Shown piece after piece: positions 34,301 to 41,763 of a stretch of DNA of 64,000 nucleotides. The translations under genes were made by a program, and so were the position numbers. The stretch comes from Leucothrix arctica. GTDB lineage: Bacteria > Pseudomonadota > Gammaproteobacteria > Thiotrichales > Thiotrichaceae. The stretch spans positions 62,001-126,000 of the forward strand of contig NZ_QGKL01000035.1 of NCBI RefSeq assembly GCF_003172895.1, in the 5' to 3' direction. Each line of letters starts with the position of its first letter. Position 1 is the first letter of the stretch. The notes under the pieces are model-generated. The model was not told where the DNA came from and searched no databases. It saw only the letters and a program-made list of their open reading frames with translations.

Positions 34301-35024
34301 TATGTCCGGTACCAGTATCGTTAAAGGAAAATTGACCAATGAAAGGCTTTATACCTGCTTCAGCAAAATTTACCTGTGTTACAAAACCTTTTTCATCTCT
34401 AGCATAAAACATTGCCTTAAGTGCAGCGGTGAAGCTACCGCAATTTACCTGCCACGCTTGGGACCATAAGCGGCCTGTTTTTTCTTGTGGTGTGGCGTCT
34501 TTTGTTGCAACTGTCACATCAAACCATGGCATCGAAATATTCGTTGAAAATTCTATAGAATAGTCACCAGAGGGTAGCCCAGAGGGGGCAAATTTAAATT
34601 TGCTATCAGTAGTAGCATAACCCGAAGAATTTAAAACATCGGGTCCGGAATAGGCTTTAGTGTATGTAGTCACATTAGGTGAACTAACATAATGAGGACC
34701 GTGTACTACATTTCCCGAAGGGCTAACTATTCTGAAGGAATAGCCTGAACCAGAAAAGCCTAGATATACCATTTCGTTGTCTGGATCATCAATATGTACG
34801 TACATTTTCATATTGTCTTGAGAATAATAACCTGCGAATGAACGCACACCTTGGGAGTTACTCGATGGCGAGGTTATATATAGATCTGATTTGACAAAGG
34901 AGTCTGGTTGCCAGGTTCTTGTTCCTTCGGCGAAAGCGGAGGAAAAACTAAGCACTAGAGCAAGTAAAATAAATGCGTAATAACGCAATAATATAGTGTA
35001 TAGATGGTTATTAAGTAATCTCAT
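28362..35024 (-). CDS. Giant secreted GEVED-repeat surface protein
   Basis: 2220 residues. A signal peptide ends SSAFAEG. An N-terminal beta-rich region (to about 440) is followed by five GEVED units with DYGDAP-type starts near residues 456, 618, 881, 1265 and 1610, each with Asp-rich turns and a GEVEDYP-type end. An SdrD-B-like domain (VSGRVYRDTDTDGEND) begins near 1776. A Pro/Ala region with 12-residue repeats (PAVPATxxxPxQ) lies at about 2030-2108, then a final DUF11-type domain. Such proteins are secreted, calcium-loving adhesins or matrix proteins. No LPxTG, PEP-CTERM or membrane anchor is visible at the C-terminus, so it may be released or held by other means. No good ribosome site precedes the ATG. 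Confidence 0.9.
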   Translation of the reverse strand: MRLLNNHLYTILLRYYAFILLALVLSFSSAFAEGTRTWQPDSFVKSDLYITSPSSNSQGVRSFAGYYSQDNMKMYVHIDDPDNEMVYLGFSGSGYSFRIVSPSGNVVHGPHYVSSPNVTTYTKAYSGPDVLNSSGYATTDSKFKFAPSGLPSGDYSIEFSTNISMPWFDVTVATKDATPQEKTGRLWSQAWQVNCGSFTAALKAMFYARDEKGFVTQVNFAEAGIKPFIGQFSFNDTGTGHTGNVAADRQSVPNAQSGNPVQKVFLNQPDPNVFPLGKDGNIEDLPLKVEDPANPVITIKVSQPGSVEVVLDFGTQGNYLESVDKRLFADLSSGVNTIPWDGTNGNGVKIQPHDFPIPVTISYTQGETHFTAYDVEYLDESFVVRTQTDAGLTSPNVLFWDDSKISQSPGISPNTKTNTDLGSIARQPWSNFDFGNVNTINTWWFAYRDYESSTILMIGDYGDAPLSYGAAAHKVPESPTVYLGAIAPDKEQQMPALLDGTGDDVVGTSDEDAFSALPELIIAATTYSLNTTCVGDGAIVASWIDFDNSGTFDSSERTESTCQSGSATLSWTGISGLSLGTTYARIRIATNAVDIAEPSTAAADGEVEDYPIEVVVDYDYGDAPDDGVNFNYGVAQHVNSENSVNNALVIGEGEVGIDESQDATTWTSEWTSNASNVSWFTDNRDERNAPKQSQKANASSSSSNGNNGSATGSSSLDDVPEVTGDGEEENGLTASAFTWENNLECTGLLADGTQGTITMSETSYCLTVKANNTTNIAAQLVAWIDFNQNGVFDDPSERSVADVDASTSNDATQGNVPTGSSNEDIVLYWENLDKLSGAFNTFIRMRLTSDPEFKSNNSPDPIGVAINGEVEDTAIGVNAVGTDYGDAPASYGDASHIIELDAYMGKIIDNEAKSQNAANGGADGTGDDVLDATNHNYNDDDGVAVISALRNDATTYSVDVVVTSPSTSTANLVGWIDFDGNGTFDSDEAATIVVPQDATEDTVTLTWSPIPQGTKAGTSYMRLRLTTDTSIATGTASTSKPTGLADYGEVEDYPLTITIPPFPTDDTDVSYCSAVSTDTNFTDYRLAWTYNVPQNTLLPDHQSWPNKQFDQTVVSSAPAQTIGYGLTHTFDGDKQTVNHLSGVDQSTAENAFSYGDFIEYSFTTDTAMNPAQLFNGFAFASHNYTQNYKVDILLSDDNFTTATNILNNYTVQPASSGYAWMDSATDEALYLKPNTDYQFRVLFYGASSPDSVYWDDFHVSMGLCQDYSDAPVINYGSASHDQPLDTTYYLGDAIADAESGPRDGGDAGINADGDDIAGKTPNDDDGVTIPALIQGGTATISVVSNGANGYLQGWVDFNGNGSFDSGEQIASDVQDGGTNDIDSTSGAISFSFTVPSDATTNLTYARFRWSSTSELNATTDAKDGEVEGYNLTIKEPYSPTIPSGVCEMSYAGWSITAASGATDADHIGTAMIDSGWSFNANSLPIRPDTTPNQVGTLYIPTNTEIPELNTSASGLAAETHLAITRLTGTANTTRTVTIRDSGDEEHYIVAIKDSSGTILTRSPSSAGEHHSSSTASYDLSVTVPADGLLFIYIWTTDFNSTMKTSYPLCQDFGDAASFGDPSHEIRTGLYLGDELPDQELSSQTTSNNASGDDDDSTDDEDSITAFPELDDLDTNYSLSVEVTNQVSSSAKLVGWIDFDGNGTFDSDEATTSSATTGNVTLNWSIPTDIKAGDIFLRIRLTTDASVATGDAASSSATSAASDGEVEDYPLTIKVGGFPVSGRVYRDTDTDGENDPSEVGVTSLPVVLVKIETNTANNTCVSTRTDGSGNFTFFPVIPGKYQIYEASRESVPTPFNCDISKAKDPGSYRSTTSNVRASFTVSTSAITGQDFGDVKSPTFSPNNAKQILPGNVVFYSHKFTTPANGTVTITSANSGHKSQGWSDILYHDENCDGTLNGSEAATPITNPLIVTAADTINAVDTVCVINKVYAPANVAANDRYIQKITAAFDYGNTFAGTLDLTVQDITTAQQIQTPTLPATPEVVAAPAVPAQPAVPATSTIPEQPAVPATSVTPAQPAVPATPSTPYIPEIAEVPAQDSVAATPVTPEVGPSRLELRKTVKNISQAPFTEASTINSAAPGDTLEYRIYYSNSGTGPITDLVINDSVPLYTTMKGSASCGITLANMGCTTSAFGLDDDLKWTLTGTLTGGSGSSVSYQVLIDK
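28770..28890 (-). repeat. In-frame 36-bp tandem repeat
   Basis: Three consecutive units encode PAVPATSTIPEQ, PAVPATSVTPAQ and PAVPATPSTPYI, with shorter PAxPA units before them. This is a coding repeat of a rigid Pro/Ala stalk, prone to length change between strains. Confidence 0.7.
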
Positions 35025-35524
35025 TTATTATGCTGCTTTTTTTATATGGAATAAATAATGGTTGGGTTTAGCTCTCCCCGGAGCATTCGCAGAACCTACT
35101 CCATACAGAGTGTACTTATGATGAACAAGTATTAATAAATAGACAAAAAAATATTAAAATAAGTATTTTAGCGGACAATTTGTCTTGTTATTGAGTGGTT
35201 TTCGTTGTTTTTTAATGAATTTTCTTGTGTTGATCATGGTCACGGGTGTCTGTATTTACAGTTGTAGTAACAACTAAATAAGCTTTAATCTTCACTTCTA
35301 TCAATGTATGAACTAGTGTGAAAGTCGGGTAATTTGTTTGCGTTGAATTGCAACTACATCGGCCGTTAGTGACGTTTATCGTGAGGCAGCACAAAACATC
35401 CGTTTTCAGGCGAAGCGATAGGCGAGGAGCTGGGATTAAAGCTTCCTTCTCGGAGTATTGAACGTTTCTATGGGTGCACTGCCGTGTGTTGAGAGTTCAC
35501 CTATTTGTGTCGTGCCCTATTAAC
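35025..35524. other. 500-bp gene-free region between GEVED gene and lacI-type gene
   Basis: No protein gene is convincing. The leader side (35060-35110) can form a small hairpin GCTC-TCCCCG-GAGC in the untranslated region of the giant gene. A plus-strand open segment (about 35407-35500) encoding EELGLKLPSRSIERFYG is open but lacks a start and may be a decayed gene fragment. Confidence 0.4.
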
Positions 35525-36559
35525 TTATTTGGGCGTAGTAATACGCTTACAGCTATTCCTTACAACTAACTCAACTTCAATTTTACATTCTTGATTACTG
35601 CCCGAAGTGATCTCATTCTTTATAAGCGCCAGCATACGCTCAGCCGCAGCAGTACCAATTCCATGGCGATTTTGACGAATCGTCGTTAGCGGTGGCACGT
35701 AAAACTCTGACAGTTCAATATCATCAAACCCCATAACAGAAATATCCTCAGGAACTCGAATACCCTCTATGTTAAATCGTGAAATGAGTCCGAATGCCAT
35801 TTGGTCTGAGTCACAAAATACGCAGGTAGGGCGGTTCTTCGCTGCTAAAATCTTTTCTGCTGCACGATAACCAGACTTTAAGCTGAAGTTTCCTTCGACG
35901 ACCCATTCAGGGTCCATAGTTAGTCCAAGCCTTGCTTGTTCTTCGGTCACTCCTTTTGATCTAGCAAGCGTAAGAATGTTCTCTTTAGGGCCAGTGACAT
36001 GGGCTATTTTTCGATGACCCAGTGAGTGTAAATAGCGAATCGCAGTGGCAGCACCTTGGGCGTTATTACTGCGAATAATCGGTTGCTCTAAGCCATCTAC
36101 CCACTCACAAGCGAAAATGACATTGTGCTTAGCGGCATGCTGGCTTAGCCATGAGTGAGCGCGGGGCGAAACTTGCCCGTCTAATATAATAATTCCATCA
36201 GCATGGTTGTTCTCTAAATGACCAGCGAGCAAGTCTTCTGACTCGTCATAGCCTAAGGAGTTAGCGATCAGGACATTGTAGTAAGTATTTTGAAATGTTT
36301 TTTCGATGCCAGAGAGTATCTCGGAGAAAAAAGGATTTCCCAAGTTTGGAACAAGCACCAATATTTCTCCAGACTGATGCATTCGCAGGTTACGGGCAGC
36401 ACGATTGATTTTGTAATTTGTTTTCTCTATTGCATCCATGACTAGAGAGCGAGTCTTCTCGGAGACCTGTTCTGGGTTGCTGAGTGTGCGGCTCACTGAC
36501 GCGATTGAAACGCCCGCAGCCTTTGCAACTTCTCGAATACTGTTACTACCTGACTTCAT
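35525..36559 (-). CDS. LacI family transcriptional regulator of the sugar locus
   Basis: 344 residues from the ATG giving MKSGSNSIREVAKAAGVSIAS; AAGG is 7 nt upstream, and the more distal ATG (36610) would add an unrelated tail. The N-terminal helix-turn-helix and hinge (VSRTLSNPEQVSEKTRSLV; AARNLR) are followed by a periplasmic-binding-protein-like sensor domain with the GYRAAEKIL and VMGFDDIELSEFYVPPLTT motifs. Divergent from the ABC transporter genes, with three 14-bp palindromic operators between; it likely represses both directions until its sugar binds. Confidence 0.93.
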   Translation of the reverse strand: MKSGSNSIREVAKAAGVSIASVSRTLSNPEQVSEKTRSLVMDAIEKTNYKINRAARNLRMHQSGEILVLVPNLGNPFFSEILSGIEKTFQNTYYNVLIANSLGYDESEDLLAGHLENNHADGIIILDGQVSPRAHSWLSQHAAKHNVIFACEWVDGLEQPIIRSNNAQGAATAIRYLHSLGHRKIAHVTGPKENILTLARSKGVTEEQARLGLTMDPEWVVEGNFSLKSGYRAAEKILAAKNRPTCVFCDSDQMAFGLISRFNIEGIRVPEDISVMGFDDIELSEFYVPPLTTIRQNRHGIGTAAAERMLALIKNEITSGSNQECKIEVELVVRNSCKRITTPK

Positions 36560-36610
36560 ACTGAGCCTTTTCTCAAAATAATTAGAGGAACACCTTATAC
36601 CAAAAAGCAA

Positions 36611-36624
36611 AGTAAACGTTTACT
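36611..36624. promoter_or_regulatory. LacI-type operator 1
   Basis: AGTAAACGTTTACT is a perfect 14-bp palindrome with the central CG typical of LacI-family sites. It lies 51 bp before the regulator start, suited to autoregulation. Confidence 0.85.
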
Positions 36625-36666
36625 AAAAAAGGTGTTGACTGCTTTGTTTGATTAGAACTATCATAA

Positions 36667-36680
36667 TGTAACCGTTTACA
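36667..36680. promoter_or_regulatory. LacI-type operator 2
   Basis: TGTAACCGTTTACA is a near-perfect 14-bp palindrome (one asymmetric position), 56 bp from operator 1 measured start to start. Confidence 0.85.
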
Positions 36681-36721
36681 TTTATATATTAATATTTTAT
36701 TTTTCCTCTTTTAAATATTGA

Positions 36722-36735
36722 TGTAAACGATTACT
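36722..36735. promoter_or_regulatory. LacI-type operator 3
   Basis: TGTAAACGATTACT shares the same core and lies 55 bp from operator 2, about five helical turns, favouring looping or cooperative binding. It lies 57 bp before the binding-protein start. Confidence 0.8.
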
Positions 36736-36792
36736 TATATGGTTGGTAGAGCTTTAAAAAACCATACAAATAAGTTTCTTGGAGGAAACGTT

Positions 36793-38025
36793 ATGAAAAT
36801 GATTAAGAAGTTACTAGCAGCAGCTGTACTCACAGGACTGAGCAGTTTATCTAGTGCAACTGAGCTGGAAGTTAGCCACTGGTGGACCTCAGGTGGTGAG
36901 GCAGCAGCCGTTACTGAGCTGGCTAAAGCATTTGATGCATCAGGCGATAAATGGAAAGATAGCGCGATTGCAGCAGGTGGCGGTGGAGCTGCTGCTATTA
37001 TTATCAGTCGTATTCTTGGTGGTGACCCAATGGGCGCTACTCAGCTAAACCATGGGCGTGATGCTGAAGAGTTAATTAAAGCGGGTTTATTGCAAGACCT
37101 GACTGATGTTGCTGAAAAAGAAAACTGGCGTGAAATCATCAGACCTTCTTCATTATTGGACTCCTGTACCTTTGAAGGGCGTATTTATTGCGCACCGGTG
37201 AATATCCATTCACCGCAGTGGTTGTGGTTGAGTCATAAAGCATTTAAGGATGCAGGTATTCCAGTCCCTAAAAACTGGAGTGAGTTTATTGCGGCAGCGC
37301 CTGCACTCGACAAGGCGGGTAAGTTACCTTTAGCGGTTGGCCAACAAGCATGGCAAAGTAACTTAACGTTTAATGCGATCACCATTGCGATTTCTGGTTT
37401 AGAGCCTTGGAAAAAAGTATACGTTGATAAAAACGCCGAAGTTGCAGGCGGAGAGGAGTTTAAGAAAGTATTTGAAGCGGCAGATCAAGCTAGAAAAATT
37501 TCAGCAAAAGGTAAAATGCAAGACTGGAATGCTGCTACCGCGATGGTGATCAAAGGTGATGCAGGTGGTCAAATTATGGGTGATTGGGCGCAAGGCGAGT
37601 TCCAGTTAGCAGGGCAAGTTGCGGGTGAAGATTACACCTGTTTACCTGGTTTAGGCGTGACAGAGATGATCTCAACAGGGGGTGATGCATTTTACTTCCC
37701 AGTGTTAAAAGACGCTGAGCAGACCGCTGCACAAAAGCGCTTAGCAGCACTGATTATTCAAAAAGATACACAAGTGGCTTTCAACCTTAAGAAAGGCTCG
37801 TTACCTATCCGTGGTGATGTTGACTTAGAGACAGCCAATGACTGCATGAAGAAAGGTATCAAGATCTTGGCCGGAAATAATGTACTGCCAGATCTCTCGC
37901 AGGTGATATCAGCTGACACGATGAGTGATCTAGAAGACTTGATGGTGGAGTTTTGGAATGATCCATCAATGACAACTGAAGAAGCACAAGAGCGCTTTGT
38001 AAAAGTGATTGCTAGAGCAGATTAA
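36793..38025 (+). CDS. Sugar ABC transporter substrate-binding protein
   Basis: 410 residues with signal peptide MKMIKKLLAAAVLTGLSSLS cut near SSA-TE. The mature part begins LEVSHWWTSGGEAAAVTEL, the start of family 1 (MalE/UgpB-like) extracellular binding proteins, and has the GGDAFYFPV and AFNLKKGSLPIR segments typical of glucose/oligosaccharide-binding members (GtsA/AglE-like). GGAGG lies 7 nt before the ATG; an earlier ATG (36739) overlaps no signal. First gene of the LacI-controlled operon. Confidence 0.93.
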   Translation: MKMIKKLLAAAVLTGLSSLSSATELEVSHWWTSGGEAAAVTELAKAFDASGDKWKDSAIAAGGGGAAAIIISRILGGDPMGATQLNHGRDAEELIKAGLLQDLTDVAEKENWREIIRPSSLLDSCTFEGRIYCAPVNIHSPQWLWLSHKAFKDAGIPVPKNWSEFIAAAPALDKAGKLPLAVGQQAWQSNLTFNAITIAISGLEPWKKVYVDKNAEVAGGEEFKKVFEAADQARKISAKGKMQDWNAATAMVIKGDAGGQIMGDWAQGEFQLAGQVAGEDYTCLPGLGVTEMISTGGDAFYFPVLKDAEQTAAQKRLAALIIQKDTQVAFNLKKGSLPIRGDVDLETANDCMKKGIKILAGNNVLPDLSQVISADTMSDLEDLMVEFWNDPSMTTEEAQERFVKVIARAD

Positions 38026-38105
38026 TTTACTTGCTTAAAGCAAGCTTCTGTTTGGTATGTTCAAGCAGAAGCTTATTTTTCAGATTGTTATCACATGGAT
38101 GAATT

Positions 38106-38969
38106 ATGAAAAATTTGAATGCGAAAATCGCGTCAATTCCCATGATATTCACTGCATTGGTTATTTTTGTTGGTTGTACTGCTTGGACGATTTATCACTC
38201 ATTTACCAACTCACGTTTATTACCTAATAATAATTGGGTTGGTTTCGACCAATATGAGCGTTTATGGGACACCAAGCGTTGGATAGTCTCGGTAGGTAAC
38301 TTAGCGATCTATGGTGTGTGTAGCTTAGTGATTAGCGTCATTATCGGTTTTGTATTAGCCGCGTTACTGGACCGTAAAATACGGTTTGAAGGTGTGTTTC
38401 GTAGCATCTTCCTATTCCCGTTTGCCTTGTCATTTATTGTAACGGGCTTGGTGTGGCAGTGGATTCTTAACCCTGAATTTGGCGTGCAGAAAGTCTTACA
38501 GAGCCTCGGTTGGGAAAACGTTACCTTTGACCCTCTTTATAACCCCGATCTTGTTATTTATGGAATATTAATCGCTGGCATTTGGCAAGGTTCGGGCTTG
38601 ATCATGTGTGTCATGTTGGCAGGCTTGCGTGGTATCGATGGTGATATATGGAAAGCGACACGTGTCGATGGTATTAAAACATGGAAGACCTACATTTTTG
38701 TAATCATACCGATGATGAAGCCCGTATTTGTAACCGCGTTGGTGTTGATCGCTAGTGGCATCATTAAGGTGTATGACCTCGTTCTTGCTCAAACATCGGG
38801 TGGGCCAGGTATCGCTTCGGAAGTGCCTGCAAAGTACGTTTACGACAAGATGTTCAATGCTCAAAACTTGGGTCAAGGCTTTGCAGCATCAACCATGATG
38901 CTTGTCTCAGTCGCGATTGTTTTGATTCCTTGGGCTTATCTACAGTTTGGAGGAAAGAAAAATGACTGA
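38106..38969 (+). CDS. Sugar ABC transporter permease (MalF-like)
   Basis: 287 residues, six transmembrane helices, with the EAA loop (DIWKATRVDGIKTWKTYIFVIIP) that docks on the ATPase. The N-terminus is short, unlike MalF, and like UgpA/GtsB. It overlaps the upstream edge of the next permease gene's ribosome site. Pairs with the next gene to form the channel. Confidence 0.92.
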   Translation: MKNLNAKIASIPMIFTALVIFVGCTAWTIYHSFTNSRLLPNNNWVGFDQYERLWDTKRWIVSVGNLAIYGVCSLVISVIIGFVLAALLDRKIRFEGVFRSIFLFPFALSFIVTGLVWQWILNPEFGVQKVLQSLGWENVTFDPLYNPDLVIYGILIAGIWQGSGLIMCVMLAGLRGIDGDIWKATRVDGIKTWKTYIFVIIPMMKPVFVTALVLIASGIIKVYDLVLAQTSGGPGIASEVPAKYVYDKMFNAQNLGQGFAASTMMLVSVAIVLIPWAYLQFGGKKND

Positions 38970-39864
38970 TGAAACTAATCTAGTTGACGGTCCTCGGGGT
39001 CCAAAGCCGAAACGTGCCTTTACACGCCGTAATATTTTTGTTTACGGCACATTGCTTTTGTTTGCAGTGTACTACTTGTTACCACTGTGGGTGATGGTGG
39101 TGACGTCGCTAAAAGGCATGCCAGAAATTCGTATGGGTAATATCTTTTCACCACCCGTTGAAGTCACCTTTCAACCATGGGTAAAAGCATGGTCAGAAGC
39201 CTGTACGGGTATCAACTGTGATGGTTTGAGTCGAGGCTTTTGGAACTCGATTAAGATCCTTATCCCTTCAACGATCGTGTCTATTCTTATTGCATCTATC
39301 AATGGCTATGCGCTGTCTAAATGGCGATTTAAAGGTTCTGAGACGTTCTTTGCAATCTTGGTACTTGGGGCATTTATCCCTTATCAAATTATGATCTACC
39401 CAATCGTGATTTTGCTAAGAGAGGCGGGGTTGTATGGGAGCCTCTGGGGGCTAGTGTTGGTTCATACCATCTTCGGTATGCCGATTATGACCTTATTGTT
39501 CCGCAATTACTTTACGGGAATACCAGACGAGTTATTTAAAGCTGCAAGAGTTGATGGTGCTGGGTTCTGGGGGATTTTCATTAAGATCATGTTGCCTATG
39601 TCACTACCGATCATTGTGGTTGCGATGATTTTACAAATCACCGGTATTTGGAATGACTTTTTATTCGGAGTTATTTACACAAAACCTGATCTTTATCCGA
39701 TGACAGTACAGCTTAACAATATTGTCAACTCGGTCCAGGGAGTGAAGGAATATAACGTCAATATGGCAGCGACCTTATTAACAGGTTTAGTGCCATTAGT
39801 GATCTATTTTATATCGGGCAAACTATTTGTTCGAGGCATTGCCGCTGGCGCGGTGAAGGGTTAG
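38962..39864 (+). CDS. Sugar ABC transporter permease (MalG-like)
   Basis: 300 residues, six transmembrane helices, with EAA loop DELFKAARVDGAGFWGIFIK. The preferred ATG (38962) has GGAGG 8 nt before it inside the preceding gene; the 8-bp overlap couples translation. An earlier ATG at 38947 is possible but lacks spacing. A large periplasmic loop contains two Cys (EACTGINCDG) that may form a disulfide. Confidence 0.92.
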   Translation: MTDETNLVDGPRGPKPKRAFTRRNIFVYGTLLLFAVYYLLPLWVMVVTSLKGMPEIRMGNIFSPPVEVTFQPWVKAWSEACTGINCDGLSRGFWNSIKILIPSTIVSILIASINGYALSKWRFKGSETFFAILVLGAFIPYQIMIYPIVILLREAGLYGSLWGLVLVHTIFGMPIMTLLFRNYFTGIPDELFKAARVDGAGFWGIFIKIMLPMSLPIIVVAMILQITGIWNDFLFGVIYTKPDLYPMTVQLNNIVNSVQGVKEYNVNMAATLLTGLVPLVIYFISGKLFVRGIAAGAVKG

Positions 39865-39866
39865 GA

Positions 39867-40964
39867 ATGAGTAATAATATGCAATCCAGTATTTCCATTC
39901 GAGACTTGAAACTAAGCTTTGGTAGTTTTGATGTCTTGAAAAACTTAAACCTAGAAATTGGTAAGGGTGAGTTTCTCGTGCTGCTTGGTTCATCAGGCTG
40001 TGGTAAGTCCACACTGTTGAACTGTATCGCAGGTTTGCTTGATGTCACTGACGGGCAAATATTTATTAATGGCAAAAATGTTACCTGGGAAGAGCCTAGT
40101 GATCGTGGCATTGGGATGGTATTTCAGTCTTATGCGCTGTACCCGCAAATGACGGTCAAAGGCAATTTAGCATTTGGTTTGAAAAATGCCAAAGTACCCA
40201 AAGCGGAGATCGAAAAGCGTATTGCAAGAACGGCGGAAGTGTTGCAGATTGAGTCGTTATTAACGCGTAAGCCTGCTGCGCTATCAGGTGGTCAGCGTCA
40301 GCGTGTAGCGATTGGTCGTGCCTTGGTTCGACATGTTGATGTGTTCTTGTTTGATGAGCCGCTATCTAACCTTGATGCCAAGCTACGTGCTGATCTGCGT
40401 GTTGAGATTAAACGTCTACATCACCAGTTGAAAAATACCATGATTTATGTGACTCATGATCAGGTGGAAGCAATGACGCTGGCAGATCGTATCGCCATTA
40501 TGAAAGGTGGTGTGGTGATGCAGCTTGATAGTCCGAGCATTATCTATAACCGTCCTGCTAATAAATACGTGGCTGATTTCATTGGCTCACCGGCGATGAA
40601 TTTCTATCAAGGCACATTAGATAAGGACAATAACTTCCGTGGTGATGGCTTGAGCCTTTCTGTGACAGGATACCCCTTTGAAGAGGGTCGCGTGGCACAA
40701 AATCAACAGGTTTGGTTGGGTATACGTCCAGAGCATATTAGAAGTGCTGATGCAGCTCAGCAGTGCGCGGTTCAGATGGGCGCTATTGTTGAACTGGTTG
40801 AACCAATGGGGTCCGACACTCAAATCTGGTCAGTCGTGGATAAGCAAAATTACCGTTTTCGTGTTGATGGACAAACCGAGATGACGGAAGGAGATTCTAT
40901 TCGGATAGGTTTTGACCCTGAAAACTTATCATTATTTGATCGTGATTCAGAACTACGTTTGTAA
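39867..40964 (+). CDS. Sugar ABC transporter ATP-binding protein (MsmK/UgpC type)
   Basis: 365 residues. Walker A is GSSGCGKST, signature LSGGQRQRVAIGRAL, Walker B FLFDEPLSNLDAKLR, and switch His in YVTHDQ. The C-terminal third is a TOBE/MalK-like regulatory domain (VWLGIRPEHI). It starts 2 nt after the permease gene. An ATG 12 nt downstream (39879) is an alternative. Energises uptake with the two permeases. Confidence 0.94.
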   Translation: MSNNMQSSISIRDLKLSFGSFDVLKNLNLEIGKGEFLVLLGSSGCGKSTLLNCIAGLLDVTDGQIFINGKNVTWEEPSDRGIGMVFQSYALYPQMTVKGNLAFGLKNAKVPKAEIEKRIARTAEVLQIESLLTRKPAALSGGQRQRVAIGRALVRHVDVFLFDEPLSNLDAKLRADLRVEIKRLHHQLKNTMIYVTHDQVEAMTLADRIAIMKGGVVMQLDSPSIIYNRPANKYVADFIGSPAMNFYQGTLDKDNNFRGDGLSLSVTGYPFEEGRVAQNQQVWLGIRPEHIRSADAAQQCAVQMGAIVELVEPMGSDTQIWSVVDKQNYRFRVDGQTEMTEGDSIRIGFDPENLSLFDRDSELRL

Positions 40965-40998
40965 CTAACTACATATTACTTTTAATAAGGAGAGTGAA

Positions 40999-41763
40999 AT
41001 GAGTATTTCATTTCAGCTATATAGCGCACGTAATTTCACACCATGGGATGGTGTTATTTCAACATTGGCACAAGTGGGTTATACCCAAGTTGAGGGCGCT
41101 GGTGATGTCTATAACGAGCCGCAAGCGTTTCGTCTGTTAATGGATACGCATGGCATCACAATGCCAAGTGGCCACTTTGGTATTGCTGACTTAGAGAAAG
41201 ATTTTTCTAAGGTTGTTGAAACGGCAACGATACTGGGTATTAAGAAAATAGTATGCCCGTACTTAGTTGAAGAGGATCGTCCAACGGACTCTGTGGGGTG
41301 GCAAGCCATTGCCGATCGTTTACAGGTGATTTCTGAAAAGGTTATCGCAGCAGGTTTTAGTTTCGCTTGGCACAATCACGACTTTGAGTTTTTTGCCTGT
41401 GAAGATAATGGCGCTATTCCGATGAGTATTTTACTCAACACAGTGAGTGAAATGGAGTGGGAAGCGGATATTGCTTGGGTAGTGAGAGGCGGTCAAAACC
41501 CGCTTAACTGGATTGAGAAATACGGTAGCCGCATCACTGTTGCTCACGCGAAAGACATTGCTGCAGCAGGTGAATGTGTCGATGAAGACGGCTGGGCTGA
41601 CTTCATGACAGGCACAATGGAGTGGCAGGAAATTGGTGCGGCGCTAAAGCAGGCTGGTACTAGTATGTTTGTCGTCGAGCATGATAATCCAAATGACCTG
41701 ATCCGCTTTACTAGTCGTTCTTATAAAAATCTTAGCAACATGCTGGAGAGCGCAGATGTCTAA
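40999..41763 (+). CDS. Sugar phosphate isomerase/epimerase family TIM-barrel protein (first copy)
   Basis: 254 residues of the AP-endonuclease-2-like/xylose-isomerase-like TIM-barrel superfamily. Likely metal ligands appear in FAWHNHDFEF, the VVEHDN end segment and the ADIAWV strand. Members act as isomerases, epimerases or lyases on sugars, including 3-keto-glycoside processing in loci of this type. GGAG precedes the ATG by 8 nt. It overlaps the following dehydrogenase gene by 8 bp, suggesting tight coupling of the pair. Confidence 0.88.
   Translation: MSISFQLYSARNFTPWDGVISTLAQVGYTQVEGAGDVYNEPQAFRLLMDTHGITMPSGHFGIADLEKDFSKVVETATILGIKKIVCPYLVEEDRPTDSVGWQAIADRLQVISEKVIAAGFSFAWHNHDFEFFACEDNGAIPMSILLNTVSEMEWEADIAWVVRGGQNPLNWIEKYGSRITVAHAKDIAAAGECVDEDGWADFMTGTMEWQEIGAALKQAGTSMFVVEHDNPNDLIRFTSRSYKNLSNMLESADV

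Noticed and set aside
35407-35505. Short plus-strand open segment encoding EELGLKLPSRSIERFYG
   Set aside because: It has no start codon or ribosome site and is too short to place in a family; possibly a gene fragment.
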